From Butyricicoccus sp. (lineage in GTDB: Bacteria; Bacillota; Clostridia; Oscillospirales; Butyricicoccaceae): DNA of 33,247 bases. The first letter of the stretch is position 1; every line of letters begins with the position of its first letter. The notes under the pieces were generated by a model that had not been told where the DNA came from, searched no databases, and worked only from the letters and a program-made list of their open reading frames with translations. The stretch spans positions 1-33,247 of the forward strand of contig JARIAV010000270.1 of the NCBI GenBank assembly GCA_029257685.1, in the 5' to 3' direction. This document shows, piece after piece, positions 23,765-32,639 of the stretch. The position numbers and the translations under genes are program-made.

Positions 23765-23793
23765 TTGCACTCCCAAATAAATGGTGCTATACT
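23765..23793 (+). promoter_or_regulatory. Promoter of the lipoprotein gene
   Basis: TTGCAC (23765-23770), a 17-bp spacer and TATACT (23788-23793). It begins right at the edge of the repeat region. Confidence 0.7.
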
Positions 23794-23843
23794 CAAAACA
23801 ACCATACAGTGAAACAAAGCACCAATTAGGAAGGAGTTTCTAT

Positions 23844-24779
23844 ATGACGCGACAGAACCGACCCCTTGGACGCGTGGCAGTGCTTGCCAGTCTGCTCCTT
23901 GCCGTGCTCTCTGCCTGTGGCGCACCCAATACAGCAAATCCGACCCCCAACGAAACGACCGCGCAGGGGGACAATACATCCGAGAGCAGTCAGATCGCGC
24001 TCGATATCACCCAGAGGAAACTCAGCCTGCCAGACGGCTACCTCAAGGCGATCCGCAAGAATACCTACATTGCAGGAGACCCCATTGAGGATGCTGACCT
24101 CTTGGAGCAGTTCACCCTTGCCATCAATGAAAGTGAAGTCAAGGGCGTAATGGTCAATCTGGAGACGGTCGCAGACAAGCCTGCGCTGGCAGACCAGATA
24201 GAGCTGGATCATATTATGCAGTATCCCCTCGCGCTGGAGACCAGCTGTCCGGAAGATGACCTTCGCATCGATCTGCTGGCAGAGCAGGACGGAGACCCAC
24301 TGGTGCAGATGTATTTCACCGCATCAAAGGATAACATACAGGGGAACGTACCGGACGCACAGGACGGCTCAGAGAATTACCATGTCAGCTGCTTTGTAAA
24401 ATCACAGGCACTCTATGAAACGGCACAGCAGGCATGGGGTACACAGCTTACGCTGAAGGATCTCCAAAATGCAAACAAGATCACGCTTTCTTATCATGAC
24501 AAAAGCCCGTTCAAGGCGGAACACCCACAGAAGATCGAGCTGAATGCCACAGAATCCGCAGAATTTACCGCGCTGCTGCAAAACGCAAAAGCGATCTACG
24601 ATGACCATTCTTTTGACATCGTGGTGTTGATCGAGACAGAGGACAAGGGCGAGATCCCGCTTTTCTATGCAGAGGACGGGTGTGCAACGTTCCAGCTGGA
24701 CGGCGTGTCCTACATCGTGGAGGATCGCGCGGCTGCCGAATCCATAATGAAATATATCAGCAGATTGGGGACGATCTGA
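23844..24779 (+). CDS. Putative lipoprotein of unknown function
   Basis: This is a 311-residue protein with a lipoprotein signal: basic MTRQNRPLGR, hydrophobic core, lipobox LSAC with Cys25. A Thr/Asn/Pro-rich linker (26-50) follows. The rest is mixed alpha/beta with two roughly similar parts (about 55-170 and 180-300) and no family I recognise. No catalytic motif is evident. It should be anchored on the outer face of the membrane. The start at 23844 has AAGGAG upstream; a longer frame from 23781 lacks a ribosome site and overlaps the promoter. It is monocistronic: a promoter on one side, a terminator on the other. Its function cannot be inferred from the neighbours. Confidence 0.75.
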   Translation: MTRQNRPLGRVAVLASLLLAVLSACGAPNTANPTPNETTAQGDNTSESSQIALDITQRKLSLPDGYLKAIRKNTYIAGDPIEDADLLEQFTLAINESEVKGVMVNLETVADKPALADQIELDHIMQYPLALETSCPEDDLRIDLLAEQDGDPLVQMYFTASKDNIQGNVPDAQDGSENYHVSCFVKSQALYETAQQAWGTQLTLKDLQNANKITLSYHDKSPFKAEHPQKIELNATESAEFTALLQNAKAIYDDHSFDIVVLIETEDKGEIPLFYAEDGCATFQLDGVSYIVEDRAAAESIMKYISRLGTI

Positions 24780-24819
24780 AAAGTCTGCTTTTACACAAAA
24801 CGCGTCACACAAGGACATG

Positions 24820-24852
24820 AAAAAACCGTGGAAACGATTTCCACGGTTTTTT
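24820..24852. terminator. Bidirectional terminator
   Basis: A 15-bp perfect stem (24820-24834 with 24838-24852; AAAAAACCGTGGAAA) has a CGA loop. The A- and T-runs on its flanks let it end both the lipoprotein gene and the convergent membrane protein gene. Confidence 0.93.
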
Positions 24853-24860
24853 TGTATGCA

Positions 24861-25280
24861 TCAAAAAATGAGCGCGAGCAGGGAGAGCACCAGAAAGCAC
24901 AGTCCTGCAAGCAGATTGGAGCCAAGGGTCGCGACGATCTGTTCCTCATCGCTCAGTTCATCGAACGCAACGATCTTCTCGTCCACAAAGTCCACGATAT
25001 CGCGTGAGCGGTGACGCTTGCGGTTGTGGGGCATTTTGCGGAACAGCACATCGAGGTGCGGATTGACCCCATCGAGACGCAGATAGCACAGCCACGCCAT
25101 CAGCAGGAGATACAGCCCAACGACAAAGAAGCAGGACTCCGCCATCGAGTAATACTTCTGTACATTGACGAAGCGATCCCACAGCAGGGCGACACATAGA
25201 CCGATGCTGAAGCGCGTGACCGCCTTGTAGACGATGGGGCGCAGCATATACGGCTGATAGATTTCCTTGATTTTCTTCAT
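24861..25280 (-). CDS. Small membrane protein of unknown function
   Basis: This 139-residue protein has three likely membrane segments: about 21-35 (AVTRFSIGLCVALLW), 46-66 (SCFFVVGLYLLLMAWLCYL) and 119-138 (NLLAGLCFLVLSLLALIF). Between the second and third lies a basic then acidic cytoplasmic stretch (FRKMPHNRKRHRSRDIVDFVDEKIVAFDELSDEEQIV). I recognise no family. It has its own promoter and shares the bidirectional terminator, so it is a single-gene unit. The start at 25280 has AAAGGG upstream on the minus strand. Confidence 0.75.
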   Translation of the reverse strand: MKKIKEIYQPYMLRPIVYKAVTRFSIGLCVALLWDRFVNVQKYYSMAESCFFVVGLYLLLMAWLCYLRLDGVNPHLDVLFRKMPHNRKRHRSRDIVDFVDEKIVAFDELSDEEQIVATLGSNLLAGLCFLVLSLLALIF

Positions 25281-25315
25281 GACAAAGACCCTTTCGGTGC
25301 AGTTTCTCTCTTTTC

Positions 25316-25344
25316 AGTGTATTGGAATCGGTGCAGTTTGTCAA
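25316..25344 (-). promoter_or_regulatory. Promoter of the small membrane protein gene
   Basis: On the minus strand TTGACA (25339-25344), a 17-bp spacer and TACACT (25316-25321). Confidence 0.8.
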
Positions 25345-25351
25345 GGGCAAG

Positions 25352-25381
25352 AAAAAAGCCGACCCGTGATGGATCAGCTTT
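25352..25381 (-). terminator. Terminator of the opp operon
   Basis: On the minus strand AAGCTGATCC pairs with GGGTCGGCTT (25371-25380 with 25356-25365, two wobbles), followed by Ts. It lies about 20 bases past the oppF stop. Confidence 0.85.
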
Positions 25382-25400
25382 GTATCTTGCCGCGGATGCG

Positions 25401-26348
25401 TTATGCATGGTCGATCTGTTCGATCTCCTTGCGGTAGCCTTCCAGCTCCTTCTGGTTGCCGTAAACGAAGTGTCCGTCAAGGATCTCCGTCCAAACCGGC
25501 TTATCAGTGGAATAATCATGCATGGACGGGTCATAGACCAGCAGTTTCTTCTGCTTTTCGACCTCGGGATCGGGCTGAGGGATCGCGGAGAGCAGCGCCT
25601 TGGTGTAAGGGTGCAGGGGGTGGAGGAACAGCTCCTCAGCCTCTGCAAGCTCTACGATGCGTCCCTTGTGGATGACCGCGATGCGGTCGGAGATGAAGCG
25701 GACGACGGAGAGGTCATGCGCGATGAACAGGTACGTCAAGCCGCGGTCTTTTTTGAGACGGTTGAGCAGATTGAGCACCTGCGCACGAATGGATACATCG
25801 AGTGCGGAGATGGGCTCGTCCGCAACGACGAATTCCGGCTCCATGATGAGCGCACGCGCAATGCCGATACGCTGTCTCTGTCCGCCGGAGAACTCATGCG
25901 GGAAGCGGGAGGCGAACTCGGGGAGCAAGCCAACTTCACGCAGGACGCGCTGCACCTTTTCCTCGCGATCCGCCTCGTCTTTGTAGAGATGGTGGTTGAT
26001 GAGACCCTCGGAAATGATGTAATCGACCTTAGCGCGTTCGTTCAGGGACGCCATTGGGTCCTGAAAGATCATCTGGCAGGTACGGATGACTTCGCGGTCA
26101 AGTTCCTTGGAGATCTTGCCGTTGATCTGCCGCCCTTTCAGCAGGATCTGCCCCTTAGAGGTCGGATTGATGCGCAGGATGGCGCGGCCGATGGTGGTCT
26201 TGCCTGAGCCGGACTCACCAACGAGGGAGAAGGTCTCGCCCTTGTAGATATCGAAGTTTACATCGTCAACGGCGACGAACTTATGGCGTCCATGACCGAA
26301 GGTGATCTGAAGATCCTTGATTTCAATGAGCTTTTCGCGTTCTTCCAT
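25401..26348 (-). CDS. oppF: Oligopeptide ABC transporter ATP-binding protein OppF
   Basis: This 315-residue ABC ATPase is one of two in the peptide importer. Walker A is GESGSGKT (44-51), the signature is [15 protein letters not shown], and Walker B is [12 protein letters not shown]. The Opp/Dpp-type C-terminal motif ([18 protein letters not shown]) is present, as in peptide/nickel transporter ATPases. It is the last gene of oppABCDF and follows oppD after six bases. The start at 26348 has GGGGGT upstream. Peptide specificity resides in OppA. Confidence 0.95.
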   Translation of the reverse strand: MEEREKLIEIKDLQITFGHGRHKFVAVDDVNFDIYKGETFSLVGESGSGKTTIGRAILRINPTSKGQILLKGRQINGKISKELDREVIRTCQMIFQDPMASLNERAKVDYIISEGLINHHLYKDEADREEKVQRVLREVGLLPEFASRFPHEFSGGQRQRIGIARALIMEPEFVVADEPISALDVSIRAQVLNLLNRLKKDRGLTYLFIAHDLSVVRFISDRIAVIHKGRIVELAEAEELFLHPLHPYTKALLSAIPQPDPEVEKQKKLLVYDPSMHDYSTDKPVWTEILDGHFVYGNQKELEGYRKEIEQIDHA

Positions 26349-26354
26349 GGCGTA

Positions 26355-27395
26355 TTACCCCCTTGCACGCATTTTTTCGCGCAGACGGCGTACCGCCTCC
26401 GGCTGTTCGATCTTTGGAGCGCGCGGGTCCAAATACCATGTCTTTGCCTTATGTGTCTCCGAAACATCGAAAAACGGCGGTTCCTTCACAAAGTCGATCG
26501 CAAGCGCCTGCTTGTTACGCGGTGCGAAGGCATCGCCCACGATGGTGGTATACAGGTTCGGCGGTGTGCCCTCGATGGAGGGCAGGTCTTCTCCCTTGAC
26601 ACCGAGCTGAGGCAGTGCGGAGAGCAGTGCCCATGTGTAGGGGTGCCATGCGTCATAGAAGATCTCGTTGACCAGTCCATACTCGACGATCTGACCGGCG
26701 TACATGACGGCAACGCGGTCAGCGACATTTGCCACGACGCCGAGGTCATGGGTGATGTAGATGACGGTCATGTGCAGCTCCTGCTGCAAGTGGCGGATGA
26801 GATCGAGGATCTGCGCCTGAATGGTCACATCGAGTGCGGTGGTCGGCTCGTCACAAATGAGGATCTGCGGATGGCAGGCGACCGCGATGGCGATGACGAC
26901 ACGCTGACGCATACCGCCGGAAAACTCGTGCGGATACTGGTTGTAGCGGCGTTCGGCATCGGAGATGCCCACCTTGCGGAGCATTTCGAGTGCCTTCTGC
27001 TTGGCAGCCTCGCCCTTGAGTCCCTGATGCAGTTCGATGCTTTCCTGAATCTGCTTACCGATCTTTTTGAGCGGGTTGAGGGAGGTCATGGGGTCCTGCA
27101 TGACCATCGCGATCTTTTTGCCGCGGATGTTGAGCCACTGCTGTTCCTTGGTGTACTTGGAAATGTCCTCGCCGTTGTAGAAGATGCTGCCGCCAACGAT
27201 CGAGCCGTTGGCGTCCAGCATCCCGACGAAGGACTTTGTGAATACGGACTTACCGGAACCGGATTCGCCTACGATGGCGAGGGTCTCGCCCTCGTAGAGA
27301 TCCAGAGAACATTTTCTGATCGCTGTGAGCTTACGGCCGCGCAGACTGAACTGGATTTCCACATCTCTAGCAGATAAAATGGGTTCTTTTGCCAT
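26355..27395 (-). CDS. oppD: Oligopeptide ABC transporter ATP-binding protein OppD
   Basis: This is a 346-residue ABC ATPase. Walker A is GESGSGKS (43-50), the signature is FSGGMRQRVVIAIAVA and Walker B is ILICDEPTTALD. The C-terminal extension holds the peptide-transporter motif (WHPYTWALLSALPQLG). The ATG at 27395 has GGAGGG at ribosome distance; a longer frame to 27446 runs into oppC and is rejected. It forms the heterodimeric ATPase with OppF. Confidence 0.95.
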   Translation of the reverse strand: MAKEPILSARDVEIQFSLRGRKLTAIRKCSLDLYEGETLAIVGESGSGKSVFTKSFVGMLDANGSIVGGSIFYNGEDISKYTKEQQWLNIRGKKIAMVMQDPMTSLNPLKKIGKQIQESIELHQGLKGEAAKQKALEMLRKVGISDAERRYNQYPHEFSGGMRQRVVIAIAVACHPQILICDEPTTALDVTIQAQILDLIRHLQQELHMTVIYITHDLGVVANVADRVAVMYAGQIVEYGLVNEIFYDAWHPYTWALLSALPQLGVKGEDLPSIEGTPPNLYTTIVGDAFAPRNKQALAIDFVKEPPFFDVSETHKAKTWYLDPRAPKIEQPEAVRRLREKMRARG

Positions 27396-27417
27396 ATTAT
27401 GTGTCCCTCCTGTTCGT

Positions 27418-28362
27418 TTAGACGTGATTTCGTGGGTCGGAAGCATCTGAGAATGCGTTGCCGATCAGATAGAATGTAATGGTGATGACCGAAACGATGA
27501 CCGCTGGGAAGACCAGCAGATACGGATAGTCGAGGAAGTAGGAACGCGCATTGCGCAGCAGGATGCCCAGAGACGGGGTGTTGATATCCAGACCGAGACC
27601 CAGATAGGACAGCGTGGACTCCATGCTGATCGTGCCCGGAATGGACAGCGCAAGACGGAGGATGATGACGCTGATGAGGTAGGGGAGGATATTCTTCACA
27701 AGGATGCGCCAGATGCTCGTTCCCAGTGTGCGGGAAGCGAGGTTATACTCGCGGTCGCGGTACATCAGAACAAGGTTGCGCACATTGCGCGCCATGACGA
27801 GCCAGCCAAAGAGGATGAGCGAGACCGCCATGATCTCGAAGCTCTGACCGATCATGAGCGCGATGAGCGTCATGTAGATGATGACCGGAATGTTGGTGAT
27901 GATGTTGTAGACCTCGGTGATGAAGCGGTCGAGCTTGCGGACATAACCCCACAGGCAGCCGATGGTGATGCCGAGGACACATTCACCGAATGCAACGATC
28001 AAAGCGAGCTTGATCGAGGTTTGGGACGCATACCAGACCTGACACCAGTAGTCACGGCCGATGTTGTCCGTACCGAACCAGTATTCCGCGTTGGGCGCGA
28101 TGAACGACTTGGCAGAGTCCGGAACGAGTGTCTGGTAGTCATATTTTCCGATCGCGAGCGCGACAAAGGAGAATATAACGAGTGCGATGAAAACGATGCT
28201 TAACACAACGGCAGATTTTTTCTTGAGGAAGTTCTGCCAAACCGATTTCCAATAGGAATATTCCGAATAGCTGACGGTTTCCGCGGCATCTGGAGAGTAT
28301 TCAACAAAATGGAAGAGCTCGTCTTCGTTGACGGTTTCGAGATCTTTCTTCTGGTCCTCCAT
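27418..28362 (-). CDS. oppC: Oligopeptide ABC transporter permease OppC
   Basis: This is a 314-residue inner-membrane permease. An N-terminal cytoplasmic stretch (1-~45, acidic) precedes the first membrane helix (SAVVLSIVFIALVIFSFVAL). The periplasmic-side motif TDNIGRDYWCQVWYASQTSI near 95-115 is the OppC/DppC signature region. Later helices include the EAA-like loop (ASRTLGTSIWRILVKNILPYL). It directly abuts oppB (TAA followed by ATG), so the two are coupled. Confidence 0.93.
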   Translation of the reverse strand: MEDQKKDLETVNEDELFHFVEYSPDAAETVSYSEYSYWKSVWQNFLKKKSAVVLSIVFIALVIFSFVALAIGKYDYQTLVPDSAKSFIAPNAEYWFGTDNIGRDYWCQVWYASQTSIKLALIVAFGECVLGITIGCLWGYVRKLDRFITEVYNIITNIPVIIYMTLIALMIGQSFEIMAVSLILFGWLVMARNVRNLVLMYRDREYNLASRTLGTSIWRILVKNILPYLISVIILRLALSIPGTISMESTLSYLGLGLDINTPSLGILLRNARSYFLDYPYLLVFPAVIVSVITITFYLIGNAFSDASDPRNHV

Positions 28363-29316
28363 TTATCTTGCCCCTCCTTCTTTGTCAATGAGTGTGATTC
28401 TCGGATCAACGATCATCATGAGCACGTCGCCGAGGAAAACGCCGATGATGCCGAGGGCAGCGTACAGGATCACGAGGGCCTGCACGATGTTGGTATCATA
28501 GCGGCTGATCGCGTCCGTCATCAGCGGGCCCATACCCGGAACAGAGAAGAAACGCTCTGCGAGCAGGGAGCCGGAGATGGTGAGCAGAAGCGAAGCCGGC
28601 AGGTACTGCGCGAGGGGAACGAACGCATTGCGGAGAACATGCTTGACCATGATCTCCTTGTTGGACATGCCCTTGACGCGTGCCAGCTTGATGTAGTCCT
28701 TGTTGAGCTCGTCGATCATATAGCGGCGTGTCCAGAGGGCATACCATGCGATCGAGCTGAGCGAAAGACAGACGATGGGCAGGATGCTGGAAGCACCGGT
28801 GTTTCGGTTGGAGTACATGGAGGGCAGCCCCAAGATACGCGAGCCGAACAGCAAAATGAGCGAGTAGGAAACAAGGGGCGGCACGGCGTTTACGAAGATG
28901 GTATAGGCAGTGCCGGTGTGGTCTAGGATGCGATCCTTGTGCTTTGCCTGCATGACACCCATGCCGACACCGACCACAAGGGAGATCGCGACGGAAATAA
29001 GCCCCAACTGCATGGAGATTCCGAATTTCTTGCTGATAACGTCCGTTACAGGGACTCCGTTTTGGATTCGGCGGGACTCACCTAAGTCACCCTGAATCAA
29101 TTGGCCATAAAAACGGAATAACTGTTCGGGAACGGGATCGAGCAAGCCTGCAGCCTCGAGCTGTTCCGTGCGCTGCTGCTCGCTGAATTTCATGAGCTGA
29201 TCTTCAGTGAAGTAGTAGTCGGTCGGAAGCATTCTGAGCAACAGAAAAACGATCGTAACGACTGTCAAGACTGTTACAACGGATTGCAACAGTCTTTTCA
29301 CAGTGTACTTAAACAT
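28363..29316 (-). CDS. oppB: Oligopeptide ABC transporter permease OppB
   Basis: This is a 317-residue permease with the OppB N-terminal helix (YTVKRLLQSVVTVLTVVTIVFLLLRMLP) and the family's extracellular loop. The EAA loop is ARVKGMSNKEIMVKHVLRNAFVPL near 225-250. C-terminal helices close the channel half. It lies 33 bases downstream of oppA, after a hairpin over the oppA stop. The start at 29316 has GAGG upstream. Confidence 0.93.
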   Translation of the reverse strand: MFKYTVKRLLQSVVTVLTVVTIVFLLLRMLPTDYYFTEDQLMKFSEQQRTEQLEAAGLLDPVPEQLFRFYGQLIQGDLGESRRIQNGVPVTDVISKKFGISMQLGLISVAISLVVGVGMGVMQAKHKDRILDHTGTAYTIFVNAVPPLVSYSLILLFGSRILGLPSMYSNRNTGASSILPIVCLSLSSIAWYALWTRRYMIDELNKDYIKLARVKGMSNKEIMVKHVLRNAFVPLAQYLPASLLLTISGSLLAERFFSVPGMGPLMTDAISRYDTNIVQALVILYAALGIIGVFLGDVLMMIVDPRITLIDKEGGAR

Positions 29317-29340
29317 AGATGGTGTTACCTCGAAGGGGGC

Positions 29341-29362
29341 CCTTGCAGATTATTCTGCAAGG
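29341..29362 (-). promoter_or_regulatory. Hairpin across the oppA stop codon
   Basis: A 9-bp perfect stem (CCTTGCAGA with TCTGCAAGG) and a four-base loop contains the TAA of oppA. With no T-run it is more likely an mRNA stabiliser that keeps OppA more abundant than the permease. Confidence 0.65.
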
Positions 29363-31293
29363 ATCGCCTTCATATCATCCACAGTATAGCCGTCTGCGGA
29401 GGATCTGATATTCTTGAGCTTGTCATTACACATGCCGTATGGAGCCTGCATCTTGTCATGGATGTTGAACTTGGTCAGGCAGTAGCCCATCTCATAGCTT
29501 GCTGGCAGAACGAGGGCATGATCGATGAGGTATGCCTCAGCCTCTGCAAACGCGTCATAACGCTTGTCGAGGTCATCGGTGATGGCGTCTGCCTTTGCAA
29601 CGAGTTCGGTGTACTCCTTGAACTGTGCCAGCAGCTCCTTGGTTGCCGGTGTTTCCGCAAGGTCAGCAATGTTCTCATAGTGGGTCGCATAGTATGCGTT
29701 GTCGTCGCCCAGAGTCAGCTGAGACAGATAGTTGACCGGATCACCGTAGTCTGCGCCCCAGCCGCTGCCGATGAAGGAGGCAACGCGCGGTGTGGCAACT
29801 TCCTTGCTGAGAGAGGACACGAAGGTCTTGATGTTGAGCTGTACATAGTCATTGCCAAGGCTGCTCTCAACGGCATTCTTGAGTACGTTTGCGCTGTCGA
29901 GTGCGGTCTGGCTCTTTGCCGGGATGTAGTAGTCGATGCCGACAGGGAAGGTAACGCCCTGTGCGGACAGCTCCTGCATCGCCTTTTCCTTGTACTCTTT
30001 GCCCTTTGCGGCATCCAGACGGATGGGCGCCTTGCCGTCAGACTCGCCCAGCTTGAGCTTGTCATGTACGAGCTTTACATAGTCATTGCCGTCCGAGGTG
30101 GAGACCAGACCCTTCATGGTGTAGTAGTTGTTCTCTACCTTGAATGGATCGATCGGGTTGAAGCGCTTGAGGTAGTTGGTCAGATCCAGACCGCTATAGA
30201 TGCTCTTACGGAAGGACTCGTTTGCGATCGCGGTGTTCCAGTTGACGTCCGGCTTGCCGTCCTCCTTGTTCTTGTTGTAGTTCCAGTGGAACTGGAAGGA
30301 GAACTTGAGCGGCAGCGCGTCTACCATGTAGTTATGGAACTTGTGGTTCTCGTCGCCGCTGATGGTCTTGACGTTGCTCTCGGTCAGGTCAACGTAATCG
30401 ACCTCGCCGGACTCAAAGAGCTGGTATGCAACATCGTTGGACTCGACCATCTTAAAGGTGACGGTATCGAAACGCTGGGACTCGGCATCCCAGTACTTTT
30501 CGTTCTTGGTGAATACCTTTTCGTTGTCCTGAATGTACTCGGTCATGGTGTAGCAGCCGTTGTACCACATGTTCTCGTTGTTCATGGCAGCAACCGCGTC
30601 CGCACCGCCCAGCTCATCGACCATTGCCTGAGACATCGGGTAGAGGGAAGCGTATGTACCGAGGGTATCGAAATACGGCTTCGGGGACTTACAGGTGTAA
30701 ACAACGGTGTGGTCGTCCGGGATCGCGATGCCGACCATCTCGAGGAACTTGGAGCCTTCGCCTGCGGTCAGGGCTTTTGCCTCTGCCTCGGGGAGGGACT
30801 TGGTGTACTCGTAATATTCCTCTGCGCCGCGGATCATATCGATCGGCATGGAGGTGTTGGAGGACTGATTCTTATGATAGTTCAGGACCCATTCGAGACC
30901 GGTCGCAAAGTCCTGTGCAACACAGTCTGCCTTTTCGTTCTGGTTCATATCGACCCACTTCACGCCGTCGCGCAGCTTGAAGGTCCAGGTCACGCCGTTG
31001 TCCTCGGTGCCCCACTCGGTAGCGAGTGCCGGAACGAGGTTGCCCTTGGGGTCGTGCTCGAGCAGACCGTCTACCAGATTGGTCAGGTTCTCGAAGTCCT
31101 CGTTTCTCTGCGAGTAGAGTACGTTGAAGGTTTCGAGCTCACGGGTCGCGAGCTTCGGGATGACCAGATCCTTGATCTCGTTGCCGTCACCGCCAGCGGA
31201 AGAACCGCCGCCGGAACCACCATTGGAGCAGCCGCCCAGAACGACACCAGTTGCGAGCATCAGCGCAAGTGTTTTAGAAACTTTGTTTGTCAT
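29350..31293 (-). CDS. oppA: Oligopeptide-binding lipoprotein OppA
   Basis: This is a 647-residue extracellular binding protein of the peptide/nickel (SBP_bac_5) family. The lipobox is LGGC with Cys22. A Gly/Ser-rich linker follows, then the conserved entry (VPALATEWGTEDNGVTWTFKLRDGVKWVDMNQNEKADCVAQDFATGLEW). A repeated cue of the family, PYFDTLGTYASLYPMSQAMVDELG, lies mid-protein. It captures peptides outside the membrane and hands them to OppBC. It is the first gene of the operon. The start at 31293 has GGGAGG upstream. The long 5' leader (about 205 nt) is unusual but no known riboswitch fits. Confidence 0.95.
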   Translation of the reverse strand: MTNKVSKTLALMLATGVVLGGCSNGGSGGGSSAGGDGNEIKDLVIPKLATRELETFNVLYSQRNEDFENLTNLVDGLLEHDPKGNLVPALATEWGTEDNGVTWTFKLRDGVKWVDMNQNEKADCVAQDFATGLEWVLNYHKNQSSNTSMPIDMIRGAEEYYEYTKSLPEAEAKALTAGEGSKFLEMVGIAIPDDHTVVYTCKSPKPYFDTLGTYASLYPMSQAMVDELGGADAVAAMNNENMWYNGCYTMTEYIQDNEKVFTKNEKYWDAESQRFDTVTFKMVESNDVAYQLFESGEVDYVDLTESNVKTISGDENHKFHNYMVDALPLKFSFQFHWNYNKNKEDGKPDVNWNTAIANESFRKSIYSGLDLTNYLKRFNPIDPFKVENNYYTMKGLVSTSDGNDYVKLVHDKLKLGESDGKAPIRLDAAKGKEYKEKAMQELSAQGVTFPVGIDYYIPAKSQTALDSANVLKNAVESSLGNDYVQLNIKTFVSSLSKEVATPRVASFIGSGWGADYGDPVNYLSQLTLGDDNAYYATHYENIADLAETPATKELLAQFKEYTELVAKADAITDDLDKRYDAFAEAEAYLIDHALVLPASYEMGYCLTKFNIHDKMQAPYGMCNDKLKNIRSSADGYTVDDMKAILAE

Positions 31294-31502
31294 GAAGAAT
31301 CCTCCCTTTCTTTCTCATCGCTTCTGGAAAATGAAGATCGTCTCAGCCCCGTGGTGCATCAAATTGAGGAAAAGCGTGATGCCGGAGCAGAGCGATTTTA
31401 TTGAAACCTGCATAGGCTCCGTCCGTCCCCGTGCGAGCGGGAAACGTGATATAGGAGAGCCACAGCTATTTTGTCGTTTGCTGGTTCAATAATTTAATAT
31501 CA

Positions 31503-31531
31503 AGGATAACAGATAACCTATGAACTGTCAA
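31503..31531 (-). promoter_or_regulatory. Promoter of the opp operon
   Basis: On the minus strand TTGACA (31526-31531), a 17-bp spacer and TATCCT (31503-31508). The predicted leader to oppA is about 205 nt. Confidence 0.8.
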
Positions 31532-32034
31532 TCTAACTACTTGCCGCGGCGGTTTCAGCCGAAGCCCATGTACAATCTGCACAAAGACACGGCAACGACC
31601 GAAAAATCCTTTCCAAATTCACCAGAGTACAGCAAAAATTCGATGGAAACATAGAAAATTTTCGGCATGAGAAGTTCTTAAAAGTGATTTTCTCAGAAAG
31701 AACATTGTATATGAGCGGTGGACTTCTTGAAAATTTTATATGTTTTCTATAGAATTCAGGAAAAATACCACAGGTTTTTTGGTCAGTTTATTTGTTGATT
31801 TTTGCCCTTATGCAATTTCACGATTGTAAAATTTTGAAAATTTTCGGGCAAAGGTCAGCAAAGCGGCGGAGAAGGTCAGACATATTTTTGTGATATGTGG
31901 ACAGGTGTTTTTGAGACGCGGACAAAAACCGGTCGGAGCGGCTGCTTCGCCGAGGGGACAGTATATATATAATGTAGGGACAGGGGAGATAGACCAAAAT
32001 TCTTTTTGCTGATGAAGTGATGAAGAAAAAACAG
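31532..32034. other. Gene-free AT-rich intergenic region
   Basis: This is the divergent gap between the opp promoter and the GNAT promoter. It is AT-rich and holds no coding frame with a ribosome site. TATATATATAAT near 31961-31973 resembles a -10 but has no fitting -35. Nothing else is recognised. Confidence 0.6.
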
Positions 32035-32063
32035 TTGTGTTTCCGGAGTGGATGGGATATAAT
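32035..32063 (+). promoter_or_regulatory. Promoter of the GNAT gene
   Basis: TTGTGT (32035-32040), a 17-bp spacer and TATAAT (32058-32063). Confidence 0.65.
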
Positions 32064-32104
32064 CGAGACGAAAAACAAATCCGAGAAAGTCGAGGTGTCA
32101 GGAT

Positions 32105-32611
32105 ATGGAATTTAGAAAGCTGTGTGCAGGCGAGCTTGGGACGGTGCAGGAGGTCTATCGTGGGATCTGCAAGCGCATGAGAGCGAACGGGGTCGCGCTT
32201 TGGGATGAGGAATATCCCTGTGAATATCTGGAGCAGGATGTGGAGAACGATCGGCTGTATGCGCTCATGGACGAGGGGGAGATCCTGTCTGCGTTTGCGC
32301 TTTGCGCGGTCAATGAGGGTGAGGAGGAGATCGCATGGATGGAGGATACCGAGGCGGTTCGGTACGTCAACCGGTTTGGGGTCAATGCGGCGCACGCAGG
32401 GCGTGGGATCGGGCAGCTGATGCTGGAAAAGGCGCGGGAGGAAGCCAGACGGCAGGGGGCGCGGTATCTCCGGTTGTTTGTGGTGGATTTCAATGTACCG
32501 GCGATCCGGTTGTATGAGAAAGATGGGTTTCTTAAGGCAGAGGGATATTATGATATGGTGCTGGAGGATGGGCGAGTGCTTCGGCAATATGGCTATGAAG
32601 TGAGATTATGA
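32105..32611 (+). CDS. GNAT-family N-acetyltransferase
   Basis: This 168-residue protein has the GNAT fold. The acetyl-CoA loop is AHAGRGIGQLMLEKA (97-111), followed by the helix EEARRQGARYLRLFVVDFN. Asn130 (VDFNVPAIRLYEKDGF) and Tyr137 are the usual late catalytic/CoA contacts. It should transfer acetyl groups to an unknown amine or protein. The start at 32105 has AGGTGTCAGGA upstream. It is a single gene with its own promoter, beside a repeat element. Substrate not inferable. Confidence 0.85.
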   Translation: MEFRKLCAGELGTVQEVYRGICKRMRANGVALWDEEYPCEYLEQDVENDRLYALMDEGEILSAFALCAVNEGEEEIAWMEDTEAVRYVNRFGVNAAHAGRGIGQLMLEKAREEARRQGARYLRLFVVDFNVPAIRLYEKDGFLKAEGYYDMVLEDGRVLRQYGYEVRL

Positions 32612-32639
32612 CCGCCGCCGCGGTCGGGGCAGGCGGTGA

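Larger units (their letters stand above)
23160..23775 (-). repeat. Composite interspersed repeat, copy B (inverted)
   Basis: This is the same element as copies A and C, read on the minus strand. From the right end: four tandem ~65-bp palindromic units (about 23515-23775), the GC box (23437-23460), the hairpin (23402-23437), two 45-bp modules (23318-23362 and 23246-23291) and the 19-bp tandem triplet (23173-23229). Copies A and B form a large imperfect inverted repeat. Confidence 0.8.

Noticed and set aside
31341-31350. GGGGCTGAGA on the minus strand in the oppA leader, resembling part of a TPP riboswitch
   Set aside because: The partner segments of the thi-box (ACCC...GAACCTGAT) are absent; the match is to a single short string.
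29284-31404. Open frame of 706 codons on plus opposite oppA
   Set aside because: Antisense shadow; oppA has a lipobox, family motifs and a promoter.
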